64,000 nt of DNA from Gordonia desulfuricans NBRC 100010 (GCF_001485495.1 NZ_BCNF01000058.1:1-64000); one strand, 5' to 3'; counted from the stretch's first letter, positions 27,464 through 36,896 are shown. Translations and numbers: made by a program. The notes: a model not told the origin generated them from the sequence alone.

Positions 27464-28969
27464 GTGGCACGTCAGCTGACGACGCGTGCACAGGTCAACG
27501 GGTATCGATTCCTGTTGCGGCGTCTCGAGCATGCACTCGTCCGTCGGGACGTCCGGATGCTGCACGATCCGATGCGCGGACAGGCGCGCGGGCTGATGAT
27601 CGGTGCGGTGCTGGCCGTGCTGGTCCTCGCCGGTTGCGGGATCTGGGGGCTCGTGCGCCCGCAGGGATCGGTCGGCGACTCGACGATCCTGGTGGGCAAG
27701 GGCAGCGGCGGGCTCTATGTCCTGCTCGACGGCACCCTGCATCCGGCGATGAATCTCGCGTCGGCGCGGCTGGTGACGGGCACTGCCGCCCAACCGAATT
27801 CGGTGAGCGATGCCAAGCTCGCGAAGTATCCGCGTGGACCGTTGCTCGGGATCCCGGGCGCACCGGGCGCGCTGCCCGGTTCGGCACATCCCGGCCAGTC
27901 GGTGTGGACGGTCTGCGACCGGTCGGCCGGTGACGCCGCGGCCGCCCCGGTGGAGTTGACCGTGATCGGCGAGCGACCGGAGACCGGCGATCCGATCGCG
28001 GAGGCCGGTCCCGACGACGCCGTCCTCGTGACCGACGGCGCGGCAACGTTTCTGGTGTACACCGTGCCGCGCGGACAACACCGGACGCCGGTGCGCGCCG
28101 AGGTCGACACCGACGACGTCGCGGTGATGCGCGCACTGGGGCTGGAAGATCACCGCGCCCGGGCGATCAGTCGCGGACTGCTCAACACCTTTCCGGAGGT
28201 CGATCCGCTCGCGGTACCGGTGATCGACCGGGTCGGGACCCCGTCGGCGCTCCCGGTGCCCGGCGTGCGGGTGGGGTCGGTGATCCGCACCGTCGGGATC
28301 GACGACGCCACAACGTTCTTCGTGGTCCTGCCGGACGGCGTGCAAGAAGTCGGGGAGGTGGCCGCCGAGATGCTGCGGCTGGCCGGACGCGACGACGCCG
28401 AACGCGTGGTGACCGTGGCGCCGGCGGACCTCACGTCGGTGCCGCGCACCCAGGCGCTGCCGGTCGGTGAGTTCCCGGCGCACCCACCGCATCTGGTGGG
28501 GTCGGGTGAGTCGTCGACGGTCTGCTCGGTGTGGTCGCGGACCGGAGGCGGAGATCTTTCCGGGGCCCGGCCTCCGGCCGAGACCGCGCTGCTCGTCGGG
28601 ACGGGGTTGCCGCTGGCGCCGGGTGCCCGGCCGGTGCGGGTCAGTGCGGCCGACGGCGCCGGACCGGGTGTCGACCAGGTGTATCTCCGGCCGGGATCGG
28701 GGGAGTATCTGCAGGTGACCGGCGACGAGGCCGAGAGTGCGCGTGCGGAATCGCTGTTCTACCTGAGTGATTCGGGAGTGCGTTTCGGAATCCCGGACAC
28801 CGGGACGGCGCAGGTACTCGGCCTCGGCGACTCACCGCATGCCGCGCCGTGGTCGGTGGTGTCGCTGCTCGTGGCCGGGCCCACCCTGAGCCGGCACGCG
28901 GCGCTGGTGTCGCATGACGGCATCGGTGCCGACCCCGACGGACAGATGATCGCGCCACCCGACGAGTGA
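27464..28969 (+). CDS. eccB: Type VII secretion protein EccB
   Basis: A 501-residue core membrane component of an ESX/type VII system. The N terminus ARQLTTRAQVNGYRFLLRRL is diagnostic for EccB. One membrane helix lies at about residues 43-63 (GLMIGAVLAVLVLAGCGIWG), followed by a large periplasmic domain with TILVGKGSGGLYVLLDG, LNLASARL-type repeats (MNLASARLVTG) and a late Cys pair (VWTVCDRS; STVCSVWSR). The start is taken as the GTG at 27464, since GGAGGGGG at 27451-27457 is well spaced for it; the GTG 6 nt earlier would overlap that site. Convergent with the hpxO-like gene, not followed by eccC as in complete loci. Confidence 0.9.
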   Translation: MARQLTTRAQVNGYRFLLRRLEHALVRRDVRMLHDPMRGQARGLMIGAVLAVLVLAGCGIWGLVRPQGSVGDSTILVGKGSGGLYVLLDGTLHPAMNLASARLVTGTAAQPNSVSDAKLAKYPRGPLLGIPGAPGALPGSAHPGQSVWTVCDRSAGDAAAAPVELTVIGERPETGDPIAEAGPDDAVLVTDGAATFLVYTVPRGQHRTPVRAEVDTDDVAVMRALGLEDHRARAISRGLLNTFPEVDPLAVPVIDRVGTPSALPVPGVRVGSVIRTVGIDDATTFFVVLPDGVQEVGEVAAEMLRLAGRDDAERVVTVAPADLTSVPRTQALPVGEFPAHPPHLVGSGESSTVCSVWSRTGGGDLSGARPPAETALLVGTGLPLAPGARPVRVSAADGAGPGVDQVYLRPGSGEYLQVTGDEAESARAESLFYLSDSGVRFGIPDTGTAQVLGLGDSPHAAPWSVVSLLVAGPTLSRHAALVSHDGIGADPDGQMIAPPDE

Positions 28970-29033
28970 GGAGTGCCGGGTGGCGCGGTCGGTGGGTGCG
29001 TTCTGGCCGGGTGTGCTCGTGAACCGTCCGGGG

Positions 29034-30194
29034 TCAGGAGGTGAGCGGGCCGCCCAGGATGTTGCCGACGATCCCGCGGAGGATGTTGGTTCCGTCCTCG
29101 CCCTGGAGTTCGGCGTACCAGGCGGCGGTCTTCTCCGGGTCCTTGCCGTGGGTGACGTCGCAGCGCTTGCGGGCACGGAGCACGAGCTCGCCGGCACGCT
29201 CGGTGCGGGCGGCCGCGTAGGCCGCGAGCGCGGCGTGGACGTCGTCGGGATGGTCCTGGACGGCGAACTGCAGCGCGACCGCGTCCTCCATCGCCGAGCA
29301 TCCGCCCTGGCCGATGTCGGGGGTGGTGTTGTGGGCGGCGTCGCCGAGGACCGCGACCCGACCCTTGACCCAGGTGTGGAACGGGTCGAGGTCGAGGATC
29401 TCGACGCGGTTGGTGGTGGACGGGTCGAGTGCGGCGATCAGTTTCTGCACACCGGGTGCCCAGTCGGCGAACTCCTCGGCGAGGACCGCACCGGCGGTTC
29501 CCCGCTCGAACGGCTCGCCCTCGGGCATCGGGACGTCGAAGAAGAAGTAGAAGCGGTCTCCGGCGACCGGCATCACCGACACCCGGCGGTGGTCGCCGAC
29601 GTAGGTGGTCCATTCGGTGGCCGGACCGATCGCCGGATCGATCGGGACGAGGCCGTTGAAGTTGACGTAGCCGGCGTAGCGCCGGGTGACCGGTCCGCCC
29701 AGGACGTACTCGCGGGTGAGTGACTTCGCGCCGTCGGCGCCGATCACCAGGTCGGCGGTGGCGGTGGTGCCGTCGGCGAATTCGACTGTGGCGTGGTCGG
29801 GTCCGTCGGTCACCGACACCATCTTCTTGCCGAAGTGGATGTCGTCGATGCCGTATGCGTTCATCAGCATGAGCTGCAGTTCGGCGCGGGCCACCGGGTA
29901 TGGGCGTTGGCCCACCTCGTCGATCAGCGGCTGCATCGAGAAGCGACACAAGGTGTCTCCGGTGTGCGCGTCGACGTAACTCATGGTGTCGACGATGCCG
30001 CCCAGTGCGGCGACCTCCTTCTCGAGACCGAGATGGTTGAGGCACTTGACGCCATTCGACCAGACCGAGATCGCGGCACCGACCGGCTTGTTCTCGGTCA
30101 CCTGCTCGTAGACCTCGACGTCGACGCCGATCTGCTTGAGTGCGATTGCCGCGGAGAGCCCGCCCATCCCGGCGCCCACGATGACAGCCTTCAC
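29034..30194 (-). CDS. hpxO: FAD-dependent urate hydroxylase (HpxO type)
   Basis: A 386-residue group A flavin monooxygenase very close in pattern and length to Klebsiella HpxO (384 residues), which oxidises urate to 5-hydroxyisourate with NADH. Seen are KAVIVGAGMGGLSAAIALK (FAD dinucleotide fold), AAISVWSNGVKCLNHLGL, RYAGYVNFNGLVPID, AALDPSTTNRVEILDLDPF, AVLGDAAHNTTPDIGQGG and the tail RKRCDVTHGKDPEKTAAWY. The GTG at 30194 is chosen because AAGGA lies 8 nt upstream and the family begins MKAxVIGAG. It follows the TetR gene by 130 bp on the same strand. Other ureide-pathway genes are absent, so urate as substrate rests on family resemblance. Confidence 0.85.
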   Translation of the reverse strand: MKAVIVGAGMGGLSAAIALKQIGVDVEVYEQVTENKPVGAAISVWSNGVKCLNHLGLEKEVAALGGIVDTMSYVDAHTGDTLCRFSMQPLIDEVGQRPYPVARAELQLMLMNAYGIDDIHFGKKMVSVTDGPDHATVEFADGTTATADLVIGADGAKSLTREYVLGGPVTRRYAGYVNFNGLVPIDPAIGPATEWTTYVGDHRRVSVMPVAGDRFYFFFDVPMPEGEPFERGTAGAVLAEEFADWAPGVQKLIAALDPSTTNRVEILDLDPFHTWVKGRVAVLGDAAHNTTPDIGQGGCSAMEDAVALQFAVQDHPDDVHAALAAYAAARTERAGELVLRARKRCDVTHGKDPEKTAAWYAELQGEDGTNILRGIVGNILGGPLTS

Positions 30195-30324
30195 GTAAAC
30201 ATTCCTTCCCGCTGAGTTCAACTCAGGCTAGGACGGATCCGGACATCGTGCGCGGCGAGGGTGGGCCCGGGGACGGTGGTGGCGCACACAGTGGTGCGCC
30301 GAGGGGCCCACGCCGGTGTGGCAT

Positions 30325-30951
30325 TCAGCGGTCGGCGGCACCCGCGGCGAGGGTACGGACCATCCGCTCCCACTGATCACCGATGACGGCGATGTCGAGA
30401 CCGACGACGTTGACCAGGTGGGAGACCGCCGACGCGCCGATCGGGGCCTGGACGGCGATCGCCGCGGCTTCGATCTGATCGGCAAAACCCATCTGCCGCA
30501 ACAGGATCTGCACATGCACGGTGGAGGCGCGCCAGACCGGGTGGGTCATGAACTCGCCGCTGTCGGCACCTGCCTCGAGCAGGATGTCGAGGTGGTCGGC
30601 GGTGAGTTTGAGGCGTTCGCGACCGTAGGCGACGAGGCGTTCGAGCGGTGGTGCGCCGGGGCCGAGGGGCTCGGGGCCGGAGAGAAAGGCCTGCTGCAAC
30701 TCCGACTCGGAGTGGTCGAGCAGGGCGTGCATCAGGCCGCTGCGGCTACCGAACCGGCGGAACACCGTGCCCTTGCCCACTCCGGCGGCGGCGGCCACGG
30801 CGTCCATCGTGACCGCGGCGGCGCCGTGGGTGTCGATGAGCTGCTTGGCGGCGGCGAGCAGGAGCCGACGGTTGCGCGCGGCGTCGGCGCGTTCGCCCTC
30901 ACCGTTGCCACTGATCCGCAGGGGGATGGCATTGCGCTGTTCGTCGGACAC
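30325..30951 (-). CDS. TetR-family transcriptional regulator
   Basis: A 208-residue TetR regulator. The helix-turn-helix lies at about residues 27-72: NRRLLLAAAKQLIDTHGAAA, VTMDAVAAAAGVGKGTVFRR, FGSRSGLMHALLD. The ligand domain follows with no recognisable pocket signature. It is divergent from the FMN-reductase gene, and the 92-bp gap contains a TetR-style palindrome (30988-31001), so it probably represses itself and that gene. The hpxO-like gene 130 bp downstream on the same strand may be co-regulated. The inducer is unknown. Confidence 0.9.
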   Translation of the reverse strand: MSDEQRNAIPLRISGNGEGERADAARNRRLLLAAAKQLIDTHGAAAVTMDAVAAAAGVGKGTVFRRFGSRSGLMHALLDHSESELQQAFLSGPEPLGPGAPPLERLVAYGRERLKLTADHLDILLEAGADSGEFMTHPVWRASTVHVQILLRQMGFADQIEAAAIAVQAPIGASAVSHLVNVVGLDIAVIGDQWERMVRTLAAGAADR

Positions 30952-30987
30952 GTGACTTACCTAACTCTGAGCCGGGGTGGAAATATT

Positions 30988-31001
30988 CGGACCGTGGTCC
31001 G
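30988..31001. promoter_or_regulatory. TetR-type operator palindrome
   Basis: CGGACC-GT-GGTCCG is a perfect 6-bp inverted repeat with a 2-bp centre, between divergent tetR (start 30951) and the FMN-reductase gene (start 31044). Its length and symmetry fit TetR dimers. An A/T-rich stretch GGTTTATTTTATCAG directly follows, a plausible -10 region for the FMN-reductase promoter, so binding would block transcription. Confidence 0.65.
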
Positions 31002-31043
31002 GTTTATTTTATCAGTTCGTTCATCGACAACAGGAGGAACATC

Positions 31044-31604
31044 GTGACCGATTCGACCGTGGACGTCGTGGCTCTCGTGGGCAGTCTTCGTCAGGCTTCG
31101 ATCAACCGCCGCCTCGCGCAGGCCGCCGCAGACAATGCTCCCGAGGGTGTGACGGTGACCCTGGTCGAGGGTCTGGAGAAGCTCCCCTTCTACAGCGAGG
31201 ACATCGACGGTGGGGGCGCCGACGGGGCTCCGGAGGCCGTCGCCGCACTGCGTGAGCGCGTCGGTGCCGCCGACGCCGTGCTGATCTTCACCCCCGAGTA
31301 CAACGGATCCACCCCGGCCGTCCTGAAGAACGCCATCGACTGGCTTTCGCGGCCGTACGGAACCGGCGCCATCAAGGACAAGCCGGTCGGCGTGGTGAGT
31401 GCGGCCCTGGGGCAGTACGCGGGCACCTGGTCGCGCGAGGACACCCGCAAGTCGGTGGGTATCGCCGGCGGCCGCGTGGTGGAGGACATCGATTTCGGTC
31501 TGCGGACCGCCGAGATCGCCGACGGTGCGCTGCCCGCCGAGGTCGTCGACGGCGTCCGTTCTGCGGTGTCGGTGCTGGCCTCACAGGTGGCCGTCGGAGT
31601 GTGA
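31044..31604 (+). CDS. NADPH-dependent FMN reductase
   Basis: A 186-residue flavodoxin-fold reductase of the azoreductase/ChrR type. The FMN phosphate loop is VGSLRQASINRRLAQA (about residues 11-26). LIFTPEYNGSTPAVLKNAID carries the PEYN(G/H) signature, followed by LSRP, KPVGVVSAALGQYAG and the end SVLASQVAVGV. The GTG start at 31044 has AGGAGG at 31031-31036. Repression by the divergent TetR is likely through the palindrome at 30988. Such enzymes reduce quinones, chromate or nitro compounds with FMN; the true substrate is unknown. It could supply reduced flavin, but HpxO-type enzymes carry their own FAD/NADH site and do not need it. Confidence 0.9.
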   Translation: MTDSTVDVVALVGSLRQASINRRLAQAAADNAPEGVTVTLVEGLEKLPFYSEDIDGGGADGAPEAVAALRERVGAADAVLIFTPEYNGSTPAVLKNAIDWLSRPYGTGAIKDKPVGVVSAALGQYAGTWSREDTRKSVGIAGGRVVEDIDFGLRTAEIADGALPAEVVDGVRSAVSVLASQVAVGV

Positions 31605-31651
31605 CGACAACCCGGTCGCCATCGGTGTGACCGAACCCTCACGAACTGACA

Positions 31652-31702
31652 TCCCGGCGTTTCCCGGTGTGGTCGGAGACGACACGCCGAGACACGCCGG
31701 GA
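31652..31702 (+). terminator. Hairpin after the FMN-reductase gene
   Basis: TCCCGGCG (31652-31659) is complementary to CGCCGGGA (31695-31702), with a second inner pairing (GGTGT/ACACGCC) in the loop, followed by TTTGTG. It lies 48 nt after the stop codon and separates the FMN-reductase gene from the nrd regulatory region. Confidence 0.4.
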
Positions 31703-31748
31703 TTTGTGATTCTGCACCCCCGCGACCTGCGAGTTTCATGAATGTGAT

Positions 31749-31764
31749 TCACAAGTTCTAGTGG
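31749..31764. promoter_or_regulatory. NrdR box 1
   Basis: TCACAAGTTCTAGTGG matches the NrdR-box consensus (acaCwAtATaTwGtgt) at 11 of 16 positions. It lies exactly 32 bp (three helical turns) upstream of box 2, the spacing expected for tandem NrdR sites. The two lie about 250-300 bp before nrdH. Confidence 0.6.
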
Positions 31765-31780
31765 TTTGGGCAAACGTCGG

Positions 31781-31796
31781 CCACTAGGTGTAGTGT
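31781..31796. promoter_or_regulatory. NrdR box 2
   Basis: CCACTAGGTGTAGTGT matches the NrdR consensus at 12 of 16 positions and contains the perfect dyad CACTA-GGTG-TAGTG. With box 1 it forms the usual tandem operator for the ATP-cone repressor NrdR on ribonucleotide-reductase operons. The nrdR gene itself is not in the window. Confidence 0.68.
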
Positions 31797-32045
31797 TCTG
31801 AGCACCGGCAGGACCGAGGGGGAGCGAGACTCCGCCGGGTCGGTGGAGGAGGGTCTGGGGGTGACCTGGATCACGTTCTTCACGCTGGGAAATCGGTCGC
31901 CGAGCACGTCCGACGACCCGAGAACAGACGGCGACGTCCTCTCGAACACGACGTTCGCCCGGCCCGATATCCGACACCCAGACAAGCCAGTACAGACCGC
32001 CAGTGCGGCACCGTTGATCATCCCGCGACCACAGGAGCGTTACCG
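31797..32045 (+). promoter_or_regulatory. Long leader of nrdH
   Basis: About 249 bp between the NrdR boxes and nrdH without a supported gene. It contains a small GGAG-CGAGA-CTCC hairpin near 31820-31832 and the AGGAG that serves nrdH at about 32034-32038. I see no B12-riboswitch-like core, as expected for a class Ib operon. Confidence 0.4.
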
Positions 32046-32279
32046 ATGGCCATCACCGTCTACACCAAGCCCGCATGCGTCCAGTGCAATGCCACCTACA
32101 AGGCCCTCGACAAGGCCGGTCTGTCCTACGAGGTCGTCGACATCAGCATGGACGACGACGCCCGCGACTACGTGATGGCGCTCGGCTACCTGCAGGCCCC
32201 GGTCGTGGTCTCCGGTGACGACCACTGGTCCGGTTTCCGCCCGGATCGCATCAAGGCACTCGCCACCGCCGCTGCCTGA
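32046..32279 (+). CDS. nrdH: Glutaredoxin-like electron donor NrdH
   Basis: A 77-residue glutaredoxin-fold protein that passes electrons from thioredoxin reductase to the class Ib ribonucleotide reductase. The redox pair is Cys11 and Cys14 in KPACVQCNATY, and the C-terminal motif HWSGFRPDRIKAL contains the WSGFRPD sequence typical of NrdH. Length and sequence match mycobacterial NrdH (Rv3053c). It is first in nrdHIE; nrdI begins 132 bp downstream. Two NrdR boxes upstream indicate repression when dATP is ample. Confidence 0.95.
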   Translation: MAITVYTKPACVQCNATYKALDKAGLSYEVVDISMDDDARDYVMALGYLQAPVVVSGDDHWSGFRPDRIKALATAAA

Positions 32280-32411
32280 ACATCTCGACCGTCGCACTCC
32301 GTCGAGGCGAGGGATCGGTCCGGAGGGGAAGTCGGGACCGATCCGGCAGACGTCGAGGACGACGACCCGCATACGCGTAGCGAGAACAGCTGATTTCGGC
32401 AGGTGATTGAG

Positions 32412-32921
32412 ATGGTGACGGCACCACTGGTCGTCTACTTCTCCTCGGTGTCGGAGAACACGCACCGATTCGTCCAGAAGCTCGGTCTCCGATCGAGCCG
32501 CATCCCGCTGGTGGACCGCGAGGGGTCCTTCGAGGTCGATGAACCCTATGTCCTGATCTGCCCGACCTACGGCGGCGGCAAGTCGTCAGCGGCGGTCGGT
32601 GGAGGCTTTGTGCCGAAGCAGGTCATCAAGTTCCTGAACAATCGGCACAACCGCGGGCTGATCCGTGCCGTGATCGCGGCGGGGAACACCAACTTCGGCG
32701 AGGAATACTGTCTCGCCGGTGACATCGTGTCCCGCAAGTGCGCCGTGCCCTACCTCTACCGATTCGAGTTGATGGGTACCGAACACGACGTCACCCGGGT
32801 CCGGGACGGTCTCGCCGAGTTCGCCGACAGTCCCGCATTCGACGATCCCGACTCGGTCCGGTTCGGTGATCGCGATGCCGCGGCACCGAGCACCGGCCGA
32901 TCTGTCGGACACCCGGCGTAA
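32412..32921 (+). CDS. nrdI: Flavodoxin-like ribonucleotide reductase activator NrdI
   Basis: This 169-residue flavodoxin-like protein reacts with oxygen at the Mn2-NrdF site to form the tyrosyl-radical cofactor. Motifs: [18 protein letters not shown] (FMN phosphate site), [31 protein letters not shown] and [18 protein letters not shown]. The C-terminal 25 residues are an unconserved tail. The start was taken as the ATG at 32412 behind AGGTG; a GTG 9 nt upstream is possible. It lies between nrdH and nrdE, the standard order. The short spacing to nrdE (94 bp) supports one transcript. Confidence 0.92.
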   Translation: MVTAPLVVYFSSVSENTHRFVQKLGLRSSRIPLVDREGSFEVDEPYVLICPTYGGGKSSAAVGGGFVPKQVIKFLNNRHNRGLIRAVIAAGNTNFGEEYCLAGDIVSRKCAVPYLYRFELMGTEHDVTRVRDGLAEFADSPAFDDPDSVRFGDRDAAAPSTGRSVGHPA

Positions 32922-33015
32922 CGTCGGTCTTCGGAACCGTCCGCACGTCGTCCGAACGACATACGCCCTGATCCCGCCAAACATCTCAGTTCCATCGAGC
33001 ACAGGAGAAGTCTTC

Positions 33016-35223
33016 GTGTCGCCCACCGCCTCCGTTTCCGACGTGACCACCGATTCGACCACCTCGGCCAGCAAGTCGGGCGTGCACGTGAGTCCGGCGG
33101 GCCACGATCCGAGCGATCTCGACTATCACGCGCTCAACGCGATGCTGAACCTGTACGACCGGGACGGCAACATCCAGTTCGAGAAGGACCGCGAGGCGGC
33201 GCGGCAGTACTTCCTGCAGCACGTCAACCAGAACACGGTGTTCTTCCACGACCTCGACGAGAAGCTCGACTACCTCGTCGAGGAGAACTACTACGAGCCC
33301 GAGGTGCTCGCCCAGTACGACCGGGAGTTCGTCAAGCTGCTCTTCGGGCACGCCTACGCCAAGAAGTTCCGGTTCCCGACCTTCCTGGGCGCGTTCAAGT
33401 ACTACACCAGCTACACGCTGAAGACCTTCGACGGCAAGCGGTACCTCGAGCGCTTCGAGGACCGGGTCTGCATGGTGGCGCTGACGCTGGCCGACGGCGA
33501 CACCGCACTCGCCCGCAATCTCGTCGACGAGATCATGTCGGGCCGGTTCCAGCCGGCCACCCCCACCTTCCTCAACTCGGGCAAGAAGCAGCGCGGCGAG
33601 CCGGTCAGCTGCTTCCTGCTGCGCATCGAGGACAACATGGAGTCGATCGGCCGGTCCATCAACTCGGCACTGCAGCTGTCCAAGCGCGGTGGCGGAGTTG
33701 CCTTGTTGCTCAGCAACATCCGTGAGCACGGTGCCCCGATCAAGAAGATCGAGAACCAGAGCTCGGGTGTCATCCCGATCATGAAGCTGCTCGAGGACTC
33801 GTTCTCCTACGCCAACCAGCTCGGTGCGCGTCAGGGCGCCGGTGCGGTGTACCTGCACGCCCATCACCCCGACATCTACCGCTTCCTCGACACCAAGCGG
33901 GAGAATGCCGACGAGAAGATCCGCATCAAGACGCTGAGCCTAGGTGTGGTGATCCCGGACATCACCTTCGCGCTGGCCAAGGCCAACGACGACATGTACC
34001 TGTTCTCCCCGTACGACGTCGAGCGCGTCTACGGGGTGCCGTTCGCCGACATCAACGTGACCGAGAAGTATCACGAGATGGTGGAGGACAGGCGGATTCG
34101 CAAGACCAAGATCAAGGCCCGCGAGTTCTTCCAGACCCTCGCCGAGCTGCAGTTCGAGTCGGGCTACCCGTACATCATGTTCGAGGACACGGTGAACCGG
34201 GCCAACCCGGTCGCCGGGAAGATCACCCACTCCAACCTGTGCTCGGAGATCCTGCAGGTCTCCACCGCGTCGGAGTTCAACGACGATCTGTCCTACTCCC
34301 ATGTGGGCAAGGACATCTCGTGCAACCTGGGATCGCTCAACATCGCCAAGACGATGGACTCGCCCGACATGGGCCAGACCATCGAGACCGCCATCCGCGG
34401 CCTGACCGCGGTGAGCGACCAGACCGACATCACCTCGGTGCCGTCCATCGAGCGGGGCAACAACGAGTCCCACGCCATCGGCCTCGGTCAGATGAACCTG
34501 CACGGATACCTTGCGCGCGAACGGATCTACTACGGCAGCGACGAGGGCGTCGACTTCACCAACATCTACTTCTACACGGTGCTCTACCACTGCCTGCGCG
34601 CATCGAACACCATCGCGCGCGAGCGGGGGACCGCCTTCGCCGGGTTCGCCGACTCGACGTACGCCTCCGGTGAGTTCTTCGACCGCTACACCGATCAGGA
34701 GTGGGCGCCGGCCACCGAGCGGGTGCGAGAGCTGTTCACGCAGGCCGGGATCCACATCCCGACCCAGGACGACTGGCGTGCGCTGAAGGCCGACGTGCAG
34801 CGTGACGGCATCTACAACCAGAACCTGCAGGCCGTACCGCCGACCGGCTCGATCAGCTACATCAACCACTCGACGAGCTCGATCCACCCGGTCGCGGCGA
34901 AGATCGAGATCCGCAAGGAAGGCAAGATCGGTCGCGTCTACTACCCGGCGCCGTACATGACCAACGACAACCTGGACTACTACCAGGACGCGTACGAGAT
35001 CGGGTACGAGAAGGTCATCGACACCTATGCCGCGGCCACCCAGCACGTCGATCAGGGACTGAGTCTGACGCTGTTCTTCAAGGACACCGCCACCACCCGC
35101 GACGTCAACAAGGCGCAGATCTACGCATGGCGCAAGGGCATCAAGACGCTCTACTACATCCGCCTGCGGCAGATGGCGCTCGAGGGCACCGAGGTCGAGG
35201 GCTGCGTGTCCTGCATGTTGTAA
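33016..35223 (+). CDS. nrdE: Class Ib ribonucleotide reductase large subunit NrdE
   Basis: This 735-residue catalytic subunit reduces ribonucleoside diphosphates to deoxyribonucleotides. Key segments are [43 protein letters not shown] with the radical Cys region and Asn/Glu pair, [15 protein letters not shown] with the second active-site Cys, and the C-terminal redox tail GCVSCML. No N-terminal ATP-cone is visible, as usual for NrdE. The GTG at 33016 is used because AGGAG at 33003-33007 is 8 nt upstream. A terminator hairpin (35229-35260) follows directly, so nrdF is transcribed separately. Confidence 0.96.
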   Translation: MSPTASVSDVTTDSTTSASKSGVHVSPAGHDPSDLDYHALNAMLNLYDRDGNIQFEKDREAARQYFLQHVNQNTVFFHDLDEKLDYLVEENYYEPEVLAQYDREFVKLLFGHAYAKKFRFPTFLGAFKYYTSYTLKTFDGKRYLERFEDRVCMVALTLADGDTALARNLVDEIMSGRFQPATPTFLNSGKKQRGEPVSCFLLRIEDNMESIGRSINSALQLSKRGGGVALLLSNIREHGAPIKKIENQSSGVIPIMKLLEDSFSYANQLGARQGAGAVYLHAHHPDIYRFLDTKRENADEKIRIKTLSLGVVIPDITFALAKANDDMYLFSPYDVERVYGVPFADINVTEKYHEMVEDRRIRKTKIKAREFFQTLAELQFESGYPYIMFEDTVNRANPVAGKITHSNLCSEILQVSTASEFNDDLSYSHVGKDISCNLGSLNIAKTMDSPDMGQTIETAIRGLTAVSDQTDITSVPSIERGNNESHAIGLGQMNLHGYLARERIYYGSDEGVDFTNIYFYTVLYHCLRASNTIARERGTAFAGFADSTYASGEFFDRYTDQEWAPATERVRELFTQAGIHIPTQDDWRALKADVQRDGIYNQNLQAVPPTGSISYINHSTSSIHPVAAKIEIRKEGKIGRVYYPAPYMTNDNLDYYQDAYEIGYEKVIDTYAAATQHVDQGLSLTLFFKDTATTRDVNKAQIYAWRKGIKTLYYIRLRQMALEGTEVEGCVSCML

Positions 35224-35228
35224 AGCGT

Positions 35229-35260
35229 GAGGGGCCGGGTTGGTAAAGACCCGACCCCTC
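35229..35260 (+). terminator. Intrinsic terminator after nrdE
   Basis: A 12-bp stem, GAGGGGCCGGGT (35229-35240) with ACCCGACCCCTC (35249-35260), has one C/A mismatch and an 8-nt loop. It starts 6 nt after the nrdE stop. Confidence 0.7.
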
Positions 35261-35312
35261 TAGTCCCGGCACTGAAGTGCGGAACGTCCTCGGCGGGCGT
35301 CTGCATACTATA

Positions 35313-35326
35313 CGAGTTGTCACTCG
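35313..35326. promoter_or_regulatory. Promoter/operator-like dyad before the small repeat protein
   Basis: CGAGT-TGTC-ACTCG is a perfect 5-bp inverted repeat. Immediately upstream, ATACTATA (about 35305-35312) resembles a -10 box in otherwise G+C-rich DNA. Together they suggest an independently regulated promoter for the small gene starting at 35373. Confidence 0.4.
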
Positions 35327-35372
35327 CCAGATGGTGAGGCTCCTGCCGGGACGCAGCTTCGACGGAGGATCG

Positions 35373-35582
35373 ATGTCGAAGACAGTTAACCGCAGTGCTG
35401 CCACGGGCAGGTTTGTGAGTAAGGCGGTCGCTGCTCGGTGGCCGGGGAAGACCACCACCGAGAGAGTTGGTGCCGGAACCGCGAACGCAAACCCGGTCCA
35501 CCGTTCGGCGGCGTCCGGTCGGTTTGTCACTGGTGACGCGGCAATGCGCAACCCTGGCGGCACTGTGACCCAGCGGGTGTAA
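35373..35582 (+). CDS. Small basic protein with a duplicated RSAxxGRFV motif
   Basis: A 69-residue protein of unknown function, made almost entirely of two 28-residue repeats. Copy 1 begins VNRSAATGRFVSKAVAAR and copy 2 begins VHRSAASGRFVTGDAAMR; 17 of 28 positions are identical by my alignment, including RSAA, GRFV and a late PG/RV. The ATG at 35373 has GGAGG at 35364-35368. It lies between nrdE and nrdF, flanked by a terminator on one side and a 14-bp perfect hairpin on the other, so it is its own transcription unit. In M. tuberculosis other genes hold this place. I recall similar short basic proteins in actinobacteria, always hypothetical; nucleic-acid binding is only a guess from charge. 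Confidence 0.75.
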   Translation: MSKTVNRSAATGRFVSKAVAARWPGKTTTERVGAGTANANPVHRSAASGRFVTGDAAMRNPGGTVTQRV

Positions 35583-35591
35583 GCCGCGTCG

Positions 35592-35632
35592 GCATTATGG
35601 CGAAGGAGCTGATGGCTTCTTCGCCATAATGC
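35592..35632. terminator. 14-bp perfect hairpin after the small repeat protein
   Basis: GCATTATGGCGAAG (35592-35605) and CTTCGCCATAATGC (35619-35632) pair perfectly around a 13-nt loop, 9 nt after the stop codon. The stem is notably A/T-containing compared with other terminators of the window. It probably ends the small transcript. Confidence 0.6.
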
Positions 35633-35666
35633 GTTGTGCTCCAACATTTTTGATCTAAGTCGAGTT

Positions 35667-35679
35667 ACGTGGAACACGT
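35667..35679. promoter_or_regulatory. Inverted repeat in the nrdF upstream region
   Basis: ACGTG-GAA-CACGT is a perfect 5-bp dyad, 154 bp before nrdF. No NrdR box is evident in the nrdF upstream region. A TAGGGT at 35792-35797 could be a -10 box for nrdF. Regulatory meaning is uncertain. Confidence 0.3.
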
Positions 35680-35802
35680 CGATTCGAGTTTTGAAAACCA
35701 GGCGTGGGGATCTAGTCTCGGAGTGACTCCCGACGTTGTCGACCCGTTGGACTTCGTGGCTGATTGAGTGTCTGATGAGGTCGTCAACCGCTAGGGTTGT
35801 GA

Positions 35803-36840
<1,038 letters not shown>

Positions 36841-36856
36841 TCACCAGACGACAGAG

Positions 36857-36896
36857 GAGAGGCGGCCGGTGGGGATCACCCCACCGGCCGCCTCTC
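36857..36896 (+). terminator. Terminator after nrdF with 18-bp perfect stem
   Basis: GAGAGGCGGCCGGTGGGG (36857-36874) is exactly complementary to 36879-36896 around a 4-nt loop (ATCA), 16 nt after the nrdF stop. Only GTCTGTCC follows, without a long T-run. Confidence 0.8.
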
